Of a DNA stretch of 7,606 nt, positions 1 through 5,751 are shown in pieces (position 1 is the stretch's first letter; each line of letters begins with the position of its first letter). Location: contig WBXE01000113.1 in assembly GCA_008932955.1 (NCBI GenBank), positions 1 through 7,606 of the forward strand. The letters are read 5' to 3'. The notes below the pieces were generated by a model. It was not told the origin of the DNA. It saw nothing but the letters and a program-made list of their open reading frames with translations, and searched no databases. Source of the DNA: Verrucomicrobiota bacterium. Its GTDB lineage: Bacteria; Verrucomicrobiota; Verrucomicrobiia; Verrucomicrobiales; Akkermansiaceae. A program made the translations under genes and the position numbers.

Positions 1-1
1 C

Positions 2-691
2 GAGGAACAGAAAATCTCCCTCGGCGTGCGCCAGCTCGATACCAACCCGTGGGATGAAATCGAACTCCGCTACCCGGTCGGCGCCACCATCAAGGGCCCG
101 GTCCGCAACCTCACCGCTTACGGTGCGTTTGTGGAACTCGAGGAAGGCATCGATGGCATGATCCACGTCTCGGACATGTCCTGGACCCGCAAGATCAACC
201 ACCCGTCCGAAGTTCTCAAAAAGAACGACGAAGTGGAAGCCATCGTGCTGGCCATCGACAAAGCCAACCAACGCGTCTCCCTCGGCATCAAACAAACCGA
301 AGAAGACCCGTGGAGCCTCATCGACGGCCGCTTCAAAGTCGGCGACCTCGTCACCGGCACGGTGGCCAAAATCGCCTCCTTCGGCGCCTTCATCAGTCTC
401 GATGGCGACATCGATGGCCTCATCCACATCTCGCAACTCAGCGAGGACCATGTGGAAAAGGTCAAGGACATCATCAAGGTCGGCGACCCCGTCGAAGCCC
501 GTGTCATCAAGGTCGACAAGGTCGAGCGCCGCATCGGCCTCTCCATCAAGGCCGTCAACTACAACGACGAGCAGCTCAAGAAGGAAAGCGCCAACTTCGA
601 AAGCCTCCGTCCGTCCAGCGAAATGGTCGGCCTCGAACAGGCGTTCAACCTCGCCGCCGCTGCCTCCGAAGAGTGGAGCCCCGGTGAATAA
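2..691 (+). CDS. rpsA: 30S ribosomal protein S1, C-terminal part (5' end outside window)
   Basis: S1 binds mRNA on the small ribosomal subunit and helps load messages with weak or no Shine-Dalgarno sequences, which fits the poor ribosome binding sites of the other genes here. The frame is open from position 2, so the gene begins before the window; the GTG at 26 is an internal valine in a typical S1 inter-domain linker (LGVRQLDTNPWDE). Of the 229 visible residues, about 26-97 and 113-183 form two complete S1 RNA-binding domains. Each has the G-x-V/I...GAFV/I-x-L...G-I/V-DG-L/M-IHIS/V-S pattern, and they are separated by a second linker (LGIKQTEEDPW). Residues 184-229 are a polar and alanine-rich tail with no further domain. 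The gene ends in TAA and is followed by a strong terminator. The family assignment is clear; how many S1 domains lie upstream cannot be seen. Confidence 0.96.
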   Translation, partial: EEQKISLGVRQLDTNPWDEIELRYPVGATIKGPVRNLTAYGAFVELEEGIDGMIHVSDMSWTRKINHPSEVLKKNDEVEAIVLAIDKANQRVSLGIKQTEEDPWSLIDGRFKVGDLVTGTVAKIASFGAFISLDGDIDGLIHISQLSEDHVEKVKDIIKVGDPVEARVIKVDKVERRIGLSIKAVNYNDEQLKKESANFESLRPSSEMVGLEQAFNLAAAASEEWSPGE

Positions 692-721
692 GTAAAACCT
701 AATCGACAACCGCATCTAACC

Positions 722-774
722 AAGAGGTGGTGGGCCAGGGCCGCGACAAGCGCCCAGCTCGCCACCTCTTTTTT
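722..774 (+). terminator. Rho-independent terminator of rpsA
   Basis: AAGAGGTGG (722-730) pairs perfectly with CCACCTCTT (762-770). An inner TGGGC/GCCCA helix (731-735 with 752-756) sits above a 5-nt bulge. The hairpin ends in a run of six T (769-774). It lies 31 bp after the rpsA stop codon and points in the same direction. Confidence 0.88.
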
Positions 775-783
775 GTGTTCAGA

Positions 784-806
784 GGAGCACGGCCAGCTTG
801 GCCGTG
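784..806 (+). repeat. REP-like element: GGAG plus 8-bp palindrome
   Basis: GGAG (784-787) is followed at once by a perfect 8-bp inverted repeat, CACGGCCA (788-795) and TGGCCGTG (799-806), with a 3-nt GCT loop. The centre reads AGCTTG, as in the hairpin at 5533-5550. A conserved tetranucleotide (GTAG or GGAG) at the foot of a short palindrome is the hallmark of REP elements recognised by RAYT transposases. It has no T-run and follows the rpsA terminator, so a second terminator is less likely. Confidence 0.55.
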
Positions 807-833
807 GGTGAAAGCCAGGGTATTGCAGCCAAC

Positions 834-854
834 GGAGCGCCGGCTTGAGCCGGC
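834..854 (+). repeat. REP-like element: GGAG plus 7-bp palindrome
   Basis: GGAG (834-837), one spacer base, then GCCGGCT (839-845) and AGCCGGC (848-854) with a 2-nt loop. It has the same orientation and layout as the element at 784-806, about 50 bp upstream, so the two form a direct pair. No open reading frame or T-run is associated with it. Confidence 0.5.
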
Positions 855-1066
855 ATGCTCATGGACAGCCAATGCATGAGGGCGCCGCGCTGCTCATTGG
901 CCATTCATGGTTCAGAGCAATTTAGAAAACGCCCGTCCAGCGCCTGCACCCGGAGCGCCGCTCAATCCCGCGCTTCATCCTAACCCTCTTGCCTCTGCCC
1001 ACAAACCTTATCGTATTTGACAGATATCTCACTGTGGCCCATCTTGTCCCCCCTCGCATTTCACCC
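855..1066. other. Remaining leader of the fucosidase gene
   Basis: No gene is supported here. A 7-bp inverted repeat, GCCAATG (868-874) and CATTGGC (895-901), encloses 20 bases. A perfect TTGACA lies at 1017-1022, 44 bp before the chosen start, but no convincing -10 box follows at 16-18 bp spacing (the best hexamer, CATCTT at 1040-1045, matches only three positions). An upstream in-frame ATG at 989 would add 26 residues ahead of the signal peptide and is unlikely to be used. Confidence 0.4.
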
Positions 1067-2590
1067 ATGAATACCTCACAAATTTTTTCAACCACCTGGA
1101 AGCAGGTCGTCGCCGCTCTCATGTTCGCCGCCCTGCCGCTCGCCAACGCGGCGGCGGCACCCGAGCCACCCGCGGATGCGGCCACGCCGGCGCAACCGAC
1201 CCGTGAGCAACGCATCGAGTGGTGGCGCGAGGCTCGTTTCGGCATGTTCGTGCATTGGGGTTTGTATGCCATTCCCGGCGGCGTGTGGAAAGATAAGGTC
1301 TACTCCACAGGTTATTCCGAATGGCTCATGTACTCAGAAAAAATCCCTGCCAAGGAGTACAGCCAGCTCGCCACCCAATTCAACCCGACCCAATTCGATG
1401 CCACTGCCTGGGCCGCCCTCGCCAAAAAGGCCGGCATGAAATACCTCGTCCTAACTACCAAGCACCACGACGGTTTCAGCATGTTCAAATCCGCTCTCAC
1501 GCCCTACAACGTCGTCGATGCCACGCCCTTCAAGCGCGATGTCACCCGCGAGCTGGTCAATGCCTGCCACACCGCCGGCCTGCGCTTTGGTTGCTACTAC
1601 TCGATTGACCGCGATTGGTACCGCGCGCAGGGCCCGGGCAACCGCTACAAACAGAGCAACGTCTGGGATTTCCCCGATTCCAAACGCGAGGATTTCGATC
1701 ACTACGTCAGCTCCTTTGCCCAGCCTCAGGTCGAAGAATTGCTAACGAAATATCGGCCCGACCTGCTGTGGTTCGATGAGATCGACATGAAGACCGATGC
1801 CCAGGTCGAGAATCTCTATCAATCGATCCGCAAGCTGCGCCCACAATGCGTGATCAACAGCCGGATCCAGGGCTGCCGCTTCCCGGCCACAATTCCCCCG
1901 CCGCATTGCGATTACATTTCCACCGGCGACAACGAGATTGCCGGCAAAAACCTCGGCTTCGAATGGGAAAACCCCGGCAGCATGAACACCAGCTATGGCT
2001 TCAACCTCAACGATCACAATTGGGTGTCCGCCAAGGATGTGGTACTTCGCCTCGTCGAAATCGTCAGCAAAGGCGGCAATTACCTCCTCAATGTCGGCCC
2101 AACACCTGAGGGCCTCATTCCTCAACCCTGCATCGACCGCTTGCTGGAGGTCGGCGCCTGGATGGACGTCAATGGCGAGGCTATCTACGGCAGCTCCCCT
2201 TGGCGGGTTACCCACGATAGCCCGTCACCCACCGCCGCCACTCCTGCCGCTCCAGCCCCGGCAGCAGCCACTCCCGCCATCGCATCAGGCATCGCGCCTG
2301 CTATCGCGTCAGATACCGCCACCGCAGCAGCCCCCGCGCCCGAGGTTCGCTTCACCGCCAAGGGCTCTTCAGTCTACGCCATCTGCCTCGGCTGGCCCGA
2401 TACCCAAGTGCGGCTCAAGGCGCTGGGCACGGATGCCTTGCCCGACCAATCCGTCACCGCTGTTAGCATGTTAGGCTCGACGGAGACCTTGCGCTGGCAG
2501 CAAACCGCTGGCGAGCTCACCCTCTCAGTGCCGCAGCGCCAACCTTGTCAGCACGCCTTCGTCTATCGGATTACACTGTCCCCCAAGTGA
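1067..2590 (+). CDS. Secreted alpha-L-fucosidase, glycoside hydrolase family 29
   Basis: GH29 enzymes release alpha-linked L-fucose from glycans and fucose-rich polysaccharides by a retaining mechanism. The product is 507 residues from ATG 1067. That start is chosen because a signal peptide follows directly: Lys12, a hydrophobic stretch at about 14-27, and an Ala-rich cleavage region near 28-31. This predicts export. The catalytic barrel spans about 44-380 and shows the family landmarks: RFGMFVHWG (His63), TKHHDGF (His133-His134), and LLWFDE with Asp237 as the expected nucleophile. It also has a Trp300-Glu301 segment and KGGNYLLNVGPTPEG. The acid/base residue is variable in GH29 and is not assigned. 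Residues about 384-425 are an Ala/Pro/Thr linker, unusually long for this junction. The C-terminal beta-sandwich-like part (426-507) keeps the VRFTAKG...YAICLGWP signature. No Shine-Dalgarno sequence is visible. No fucose transporter or catabolic gene lies nearby, so the natural substrate is unknown. Confidence 0.93.
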   Translation: MNTSQIFSTTWKQVVAALMFAALPLANAAAAPEPPADAATPAQPTREQRIEWWREARFGMFVHWGLYAIPGGVWKDKVYSTGYSEWLMYSEKIPAKEYSQLATQFNPTQFDATAWAALAKKAGMKYLVLTTKHHDGFSMFKSALTPYNVVDATPFKRDVTRELVNACHTAGLRFGCYYSIDRDWYRAQGPGNRYKQSNVWDFPDSKREDFDHYVSSFAQPQVEELLTKYRPDLLWFDEIDMKTDAQVENLYQSIRKLRPQCVINSRIQGCRFPATIPPPHCDYISTGDNEIAGKNLGFEWENPGSMNTSYGFNLNDHNWVSAKDVVLRLVEIVSKGGNYLLNVGPTPEGLIPQPCIDRLLEVGAWMDVNGEAIYGSSPWRVTHDSPSPTAATPAAPAPAAATPAIASGIAPAIASDTATAAAPAPEVRFTAKGSSVYAICLGWPDTQVRLKALGTDALPDQSVTAVSMLGSTETLRWQQTAGELTLSVPQRQPCQHAFVYRITLSPK

Positions 2591-2597
2591 TCTCCAC

Positions 2598-2635
2598 GGC
2601 AAAATTTCCGCTTGCACGCCACTGGAAATTTTGCC
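2598..2635 (+). terminator. Perfect 12-bp hairpin after the fucosidase gene
   Basis: GGCAAAATTTCC (2598-2609) pairs with GGAAATTTTGCC (2624-2635) across a 14-nt loop, starting 8 bp after the stop codon. It probably ends or protects the fucosidase transcript and separates it from the tRNA gene. A classic T-run is missing (ATCTT follows), so termination may be partial, or the hairpin may serve mainly as a 3' stabiliser. Confidence 0.6.
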
Positions 2636-2680
2636 ATCTTCCCCGCTCAACCCCCTTCCCTTGGGGCTACACGATGATGT

Positions 2681-2757
2681 CGGGGCGTAGCGCAGCCTGG
2701 TAGCGCGCTTCGTTCGGGACGAAGAGGCCGTGGGTTCGAATCCCGCCGCCCCGACCA
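2681..2757 (+). tRNA. tRNA-Pro, anticodon CGG
   Basis: A complete 77-nt cloverleaf with encoded CCA. The acceptor stem is CGGGGCG/CGCCCCG. The D arm is GCGC...GCGC with AGCCTGGTA in the loop. The anticodon stem is CTTCG/CGAAG around loop TTCGGGA, giving anticodon CGG at 2715-2717, which reads the proline codon CCG. The T arm is GTGGG-TTCGAAT-CCCGC, followed by discriminator A and CCA. The D-loop and anticodon arm closely match enterobacterial tRNA-Pro(CGG). Its 3' end is duplicated 200 bp downstream. No clear promoter is visible upstream. Confidence 0.96.
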
Positions 2758-2789
2758 TCTGCGGATCGTGGATCGCAGATAGAGGTTCG
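2739..2789. repeat. Direct repeat copy 1: tRNA-Pro 3' end plus flank (att-like)
   Basis: These 51 bp match 2939-2989 at 48 positions; the differences are at 2764, 2782 and 2786. The first 19 bp are the 3' end of the tRNA, from inside the T-loop through CCA. The rest holds an imperfect inverted repeat: ATCTGCG pairs with CGCAGAT, and ATC pairs with GAT around a GTG loop. A tRNA 3' end repeated downstream is the classic footprint of site-specific integration by a tyrosine recombinase. Confidence 0.8.
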
Positions 2790-2938
2790 AAGCAAGGGCC
2801 TAGTCCGCATTTGGGAGACCGCCGCCGGGATGAGAACCCAGCCGCGAGGCCCTTGGGTTTGAACGCGGTGGGAGTGCTAGCGACCTCGGAGATATTTCGG
2901 CGCAGTCGCAATCTAGCATGGCCCCGTATGCCCGGGGC
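2790..2938. other. Gene-free segment between the two tRNA-end repeats
   Basis: 149 bp with no credible coding sequence. A long-range inverted repeat, AAGGGCC (2794-2800) and GGCCCTT (2848-2854), encloses a shorter TGGG/CCCA pair (2812-2815 with 2837-2840). A second palindromic unit lies at 2871-2918. No tRNA 5' half can be folded onto the downstream copy of the tRNA end, so this is not a second intact tRNA gene. Confidence 0.5.
2871..2918 (+). repeat. REP-like GGAG-headed interrupted palindrome
   Basis: GGAG (2871-2874) is followed by TGCTAGCGAC (2875-2884), whose two halves pair with GTCGC (2905-2909) and TAGCA (2914-2918) across a 4-nt bulge and a 20-nt loop. The GGAG head matches the hairpins at 784, 834 and 5528, but the long loop makes this a more degenerate member, or a different dispersed repeat. 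Confidence 0.35.
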
Positions 2939-2989
2939 AATCCCGCCGCCCCGACCATCTGCGAATCGTGGATCGCAGATATAGGATCG
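2939..2989. repeat. Direct repeat copy 2: tRNA-Pro 3' end plus flank (att-like)
   Basis: Second copy of the 51-bp repeat at 2739-2789, exactly 200 bp downstream, including the last 19 bases of the tRNA with CCA. The bases before it (2920-2938) do not complete a tRNA, so only the 3' end was copied. It would be the distal att-like site of an inserted segment. Confidence 0.78.
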
Positions 2990-3084
2990 CTACAATTTAT
3001 CTGTCACCATGCAATGGGAGCTCAAGCCGCGGGCCGCAGCGGGTTGTGCTAGACAACGCGGCTGGAAGGTGGACGATTATCGCT
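2990..3084 (+). other. Leader of the hydrolase gene with a hairpin
   Basis: AGCCGCG (3025-3031) pairs with CGCGGCT (3057-3063), and inside it GTTGT (3043-3047) pairs with ACAAC (3053-3057), competing for one base. The purine-rich GGAAGGTGGA at 3064-3073 follows the structure and is the likely ribosome binding site. TACAAT at 2991-2996 resembles a -10 box but has no matching -35. Confidence 0.35.
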
Positions 3085-3978
3085 ATGTGTCTGCGCGTGC
3101 TGCTGCTGTGGTTGGGAATCATCGGGATCGGCTATGGCGAGGATGGCGGGCTGCTGCCGCAGGCTGCGGGCGACGAGCTGTCGCGGCTTGCGGAGGCTTT
3201 GTTAGGCAAGCGCGCTGGCAACCAGTTATTTTATTTTCCCACGCATGACGTGCCGGCCACGCCCAAGGACTGGGGGCTGAAGTACGAGGAGGTGAATTTC
3301 CAATCCAAGGATGGCACCCACTTGCATGCCTGGTTTTTACCAGCCCAGCACAAGCCGGCCAAGGCGACGGTGGTGTTCTCGCATGGCAATGCCGGCTCGA
3401 TCGGACACCACCTCGGGTTTGTCATGTGGTTCGCCGAAGCCGGTTACAACGTGCTAACCTACGATTATCGGGGCTTTGGTGCATCCGGCGGCACGGTGGA
3501 CCGGCGCGGGATGCTCGATGATGTGCGGGCGGCCTTCGACTATGTGAGCAAGCGACCGGACATAGATACCGGAAGGTTGGTTTCCTACGGCCACAGTCTT
3601 GGTGGGGCCAAATCGCTGGCGGCGCTGGGGGAGGGGTCGGTCAAGGGTTTGCGGGCGGTGATCACGGATGGCGCGTTTTCCTCGTATCTGGCGATGGCAA
3701 AAATAATGGCCGGGCAGGTGGGAGCCAAGCTCGTCACGGATGAATGGGCGCCCGTGGATGCGATTTGGAAAATCTCACCGGTGCCCTTGCTCATTGTGCA
3801 CGGGACCAAGGACGAGCTGGTGCCCATCGCGCAAGGCCGACTGTTATTCAAAACTGCGGGTGAGCCCAAAACCCTCTTTGAAGTGAAGGACGGCCACCAC
3901 GGTGATTCGCTGGTGTGCAACCACGGGGCCTATCGCAAAAAACTCCTCGCCTGGCTCGATGCTGCCTTGAAAGGCTAA
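3085..3978 (+). CDS. Alpha/beta hydrolase with signal peptide (S33/Bem46-like serine hydrolase)
   Basis: A 297-residue serine hydrolase of the alpha/beta fold; the substrate is unknown. ATG 3085 is chosen because a purine-rich site lies about 11 bases upstream and a signal-peptide-like N terminus follows (MCLRVLLLWLGIIGIGYG). This suggests export or membrane association. The upstream extension crosses the repeat and leader hairpin and looks non-coding. Fold landmarks in order are the oxyanion loop VVFSHGNAGS, YDYRGFGAS, the nucleophile elbow GHSLGG with Ser171, HGTKDELVP with Asp243, and DGHHGD with His272 (His271 is the alternative). This layout resembles the Bem46/ABHD13/YfhR group of membrane-associated hydrolases, but nothing in the sequence fixes the reaction. 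The stop codon overlaps that of the convergent pyruvate kinase gene by 4 bp, with no terminator between them. Confidence 0.9.
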   Translation: MCLRVLLLWLGIIGIGYGEDGGLLPQAAGDELSRLAEALLGKRAGNQLFYFPTHDVPATPKDWGLKYEEVNFQSKDGTHLHAWFLPAQHKPAKATVVFSHGNAGSIGHHLGFVMWFAEAGYNVLTYDYRGFGASGGTVDRRGMLDDVRAAFDYVSKRPDIDTGRLVSYGHSLGGAKSLAALGEGSVKGLRAVITDGAFSSYLAMAKIMAGQVGAKLVTDEWAPVDAIWKISPVPLLIVHGTKDELVPIAQGRLLFKTAGEPKTLFEVKDGHHGDSLVCNHGAYRKKLLAWLDAALKG

Positions 3979-5408
3979 CTCGCATTGCCCACGCACATGA
4001 ATTCGATGCGGTCGTTGGCGGTGGGGCTATGGGTGGATGGGCCGGCGACGAGCATGGCAAGGGTGCCGGGCAGCCCATGTGTGGCCACCCAGGTTTCAGC
4101 GAACTTGTGCCAATCCACCGGGGCCTCGCCGCGCTCGACTGGGCACACGCCGTAGGAGAACGCCAGGCCCTGGCAACTTGCGTGATCGAGGCTCACGGCG
4201 ATGATCCAGGTCTGCGGTTTGTAGCGGGAAATTTTCCGCGCCATGCTGCCGCCGCGGGTGGGCACGAACACGGCCGAAAACGACAGGGTTTCCAGCGCGT
4301 GTTCCGCCACTGCCGACATGGCTTCGGCGCGGGTGTCCGGGGCTTGCTGGCGGCAGAGCTTGCGCATTGCATCCAAGCGCAAGGCAGGGCGGCGCGGCTC
4401 GGTGAAAGCGGCGATTTTGGCCAGCATGGCCACGGCTTCCTCGGGAAACTGGCCCATCGCCGATTCGCCGGAAAGCATCAGGCAATCGGTGCCGTCAAGG
4501 ATGGCGTTGGCGACGTCGGTGGTCTCGGCGCGGGTGGGCAGGCGGCTGGACACCATCGACTCCAACATCTGGGTGGCGGTGATGACCGGCTTGCCCGCAA
4601 TGTTGGCGCGGGTAATGAGGTCCTTTTGTAAAATCGCCATTTGCTCGATGGGCACCTCGACACCGAGGTCGCCGCGCGCCACCATGATGCCATCGGCCGC
4701 TTCGAGGATTTCATCGAAATTTTTCAGGGCGTCGGCGCGTTCGATTTTAGCGATGATGAAAGGGGCTTGGCCGAGGGCGGCGGCGGCGGCGCGCAGCGCC
4801 TCAATATCCGCGGCGCTCTCCACAAACGACTGGCTCACCGCGTCGACGCCGTGGCTCAGGGCGAAGGTCAGACAGGCCCGGTCATGCTCGGTAAAGGCGC
4901 TCATGCCCAGATCGATGCCGGGCAAGTTGAGGCCTTTTTTGGAGCGCAATTCGCCGCCCACGGCCACCCGGCAATGAACGTCGTTGCCAGTCACGTGCTC
5001 GACAAGCAATTGCACGAGTCCATCGTTGAGGAACAAACGGTCGTTTGGTTTGACCACCCGTGGCAGCGGCTCGAAGCTCATCGACACTCGCTGCTGGTTG
5101 CCGGGAACGTCCTCATTGGTGAGAATGAAGGGGTCGCCGGGGCGCAACACGATCGGCTCGTCAGGGATGAGGCCGACGCGCATTTTGGGCCCCGGCAGGT
5201 CGGCCATGATGGCGATGCGGCGGCCGCTGGCGAGTGCTGCGGCACGGATGCGTGCGATGCGTGCCGCGTGGCCGGTGAAGTCGCCGTGAGAAAAGTTGAG
5301 ACGGGCGATGTTCACCCCGGCGGCAAACAGCTTTTCCAGCATCTCCGGGCTGTCGGAGGCCGGGCCGATGGTGGCAATGATTTTGGTCTTGTGCGAGGGC
5401 AGTGGCAT
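3975..5408 (-). CDS. pyk: Pyruvate kinase
   Basis: Catalyses the last step of glycolysis: phosphoenolpyruvate plus ADP to pyruvate plus ATP, in the cytoplasm. The product is 477 residues, normal for the family. ATG 5408 is chosen because KTKIIATIGPAS, the usual start of the barrel, begins seven residues later. A weak GGAA lies about 9 bases upstream. Landmarks are ARLNFSHG (Arg36, Asn38, Ser40), DLPGPKMR (Asp70 to Arg77), FIIAKIER with catalytic Lys221, metal ligands Glu223 and Asp247 (MVARGDLGVEVP), TATQM with Thr279, and DGTDCLMLSGESAMG. The B domain lies at about 78-175. The C-terminal allosteric domain (about 350-477) is present, with VFVPTRGGSMARKISRYKP. Leu71 and Lys75 match the potassium-independent type of the enzyme. 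The TAG stop overlaps the hydrolase TAA. The gene is divergent from pth across a gap containing REP-like hairpins. Confidence 0.96.
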   Translation of the reverse strand: MPLPSHKTKIIATIGPASDSPEMLEKLFAAGVNIARLNFSHGDFTGHAARIARIRAAALASGRRIAIMADLPGPKMRVGLIPDEPIVLRPGDPFILTNEDVPGNQQRVSMSFEPLPRVVKPNDRLFLNDGLVQLLVEHVTGNDVHCRVAVGGELRSKKGLNLPGIDLGMSAFTEHDRACLTFALSHGVDAVSQSFVESAADIEALRAAAAALGQAPFIIAKIERADALKNFDEILEAADGIMVARGDLGVEVPIEQMAILQKDLITRANIAGKPVITATQMLESMVSSRLPTRAETTDVANAILDGTDCLMLSGESAMGQFPEEAVAMLAKIAAFTEPRRPALRLDAMRKLCRQQAPDTRAEAMSAVAEHALETLSFSAVFVPTRGGSMARKISRYKPQTWIIAVSLDHASCQGLAFSYGVCPVERGEAPVDWHKFAETWVATHGLPGTLAMLVAGPSTHSPTANDRIEFMCVGNAS

Positions 5409-5484
5409 CGAAGTAGTTCCATAGAAACCATTTCCCCGCCAGCAAGCAAAGCGGATTCTCCAGGCCAATGAAAGAAGATGCCTT

Positions 5485-5507
5485 GTAGCGGCAGCCTGTG
5501 ACCGCCG
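5485..5507 (+). repeat. REP-like element: GTAG plus imperfect 8-bp palindrome
   Basis: GTAG (5485-5488) is followed by two 8-base arms (5489-5496 and 5500-5507) around a TGT loop. Six of eight positions pair, with CGGC/GCCG at the base. The same architecture appears inverted on the minus strand at 5614-5637, so the two form a head-to-head pair like a bacterial interspersed mosaic element. It lies in the pyk leader region. Confidence 0.6.
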
Positions 5508-5527
5508 AAGCGAATGTGATGGCGCTT

Positions 5528-5550
5528 GGAGTGCGGCAGCTTGCTGCCGC
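5528..5550 (+). repeat. REP-like element: GGAG plus perfect 8-bp palindrome
   Basis: GGAG (5528-5531), one spacer base, then GCGGCAGC (5533-5540) and GCTGCCGC (5543-5550) with a TT loop. The AGCTTG centre is shared with the element at 784-806. There is no T-run, and it sits between divergent genes, so a terminator role is unlikely. Confidence 0.6.
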
Positions 5551-5558
5551 CAGGTCAA

Positions 5559-5572
5559 GCCAGCTTGCTGGC
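5559..5572. repeat. Short hairpin of the same family, without a tetranucleotide head
   Basis: GCCAGC (5559-5564), TT, GCTGGC (5567-5572), 8 bp after the preceding palindrome and with the same CAGCTTGCTG centre. No GTAG or GGAG precedes it on either strand, so it may be a decayed or partial copy. Confidence 0.45.
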
Positions 5573-5613
5573 GAGTGTCGGAGTGGGCGGGTTCATTGGC
5601 AGTTCAAGGGCTG

Positions 5614-5637
5614 CGGCTGTCATAGACGCGCCGCTAC
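5614..5637 (-). repeat. REP-like element on the minus strand: GTAG plus palindrome
   Basis: Read on the minus strand, GTAG (5637-5634) heads a hairpin in which CGGC (5614-5617) pairs with GCCG (5630-5633) and GTC (5619-5621) pairs with GAC (5625-5627) around an ATA loop. It is the inverted partner of 5485-5507, sharing the GTAG-CGGC...GCCG frame. The TACAAT that looks like a promoter at 5635-5640 overlaps its GTAG head. Confidence 0.6.
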
Positions 5638-5751
5638 AATGCAACAGATATTCCCGCAGTCTTGCGTCTTCTTCAGCCAGTCGCTGACAAATGCGTCGGT
5701 TTGCGCAAAAGCTGGCTTTCCAGATGCCTTGGGCTGGCTATCGTCTCGGGC
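5638..5751 (+). other. Leader of pth
   Basis: No gene is supported. A perfect 10-bp palindrome, TTTGCGCAAA, lies at 5700-5709 and could be a protein-binding site, but it occurs alone. CTGACA at 5684-5689 has no -10 partner. No Shine-Dalgarno sequence precedes the pth start at 5752. A longer in-frame reading from ATG 5662 would add 30 residues that the Pth family does not have. Confidence 0.35.

Noticed and set aside
1017..1022. Perfect TTGACA before the fucosidase gene as a promoter
   Set aside because: No acceptable -10 box at 16-18 bp; a lone hexamer is expected by chance in a region of this length.
2525..2911. Minus-strand open frame of 128 residues across the tRNA
   Set aside because: It is the antisense of tRNA-Pro (the familiar GAAGFEPTASSSRTKRATRLRY translation) plus the repeat interior and the fucosidase end; not a real protein.
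2905..2957. Second, degenerate tRNA gene ending at the downstream repeat
   Set aside because: Only the last 19 bases match a tRNA; no acceptor 5' strand, D arm or anticodon arm can be folded in the preceding 60 bases.
3915..4631. Long plus-strand open frames opposite pyruvate kinase (also 4243-4977 and 4641-5471)
   Set aside because: They are antisense shadows of a high-GC gene with complete pyruvate kinase motifs; their translations show no recognisable domain.
5635..5640. TACAAT as a -10 promoter box for pth
   Set aside because: No -35 lies at 16-18 bp, and the motif is the CTAC head of the minus-strand REP-like hairpin plus two bases; a similar CGCTACAAT at 2989-2996 also lacks a -35.
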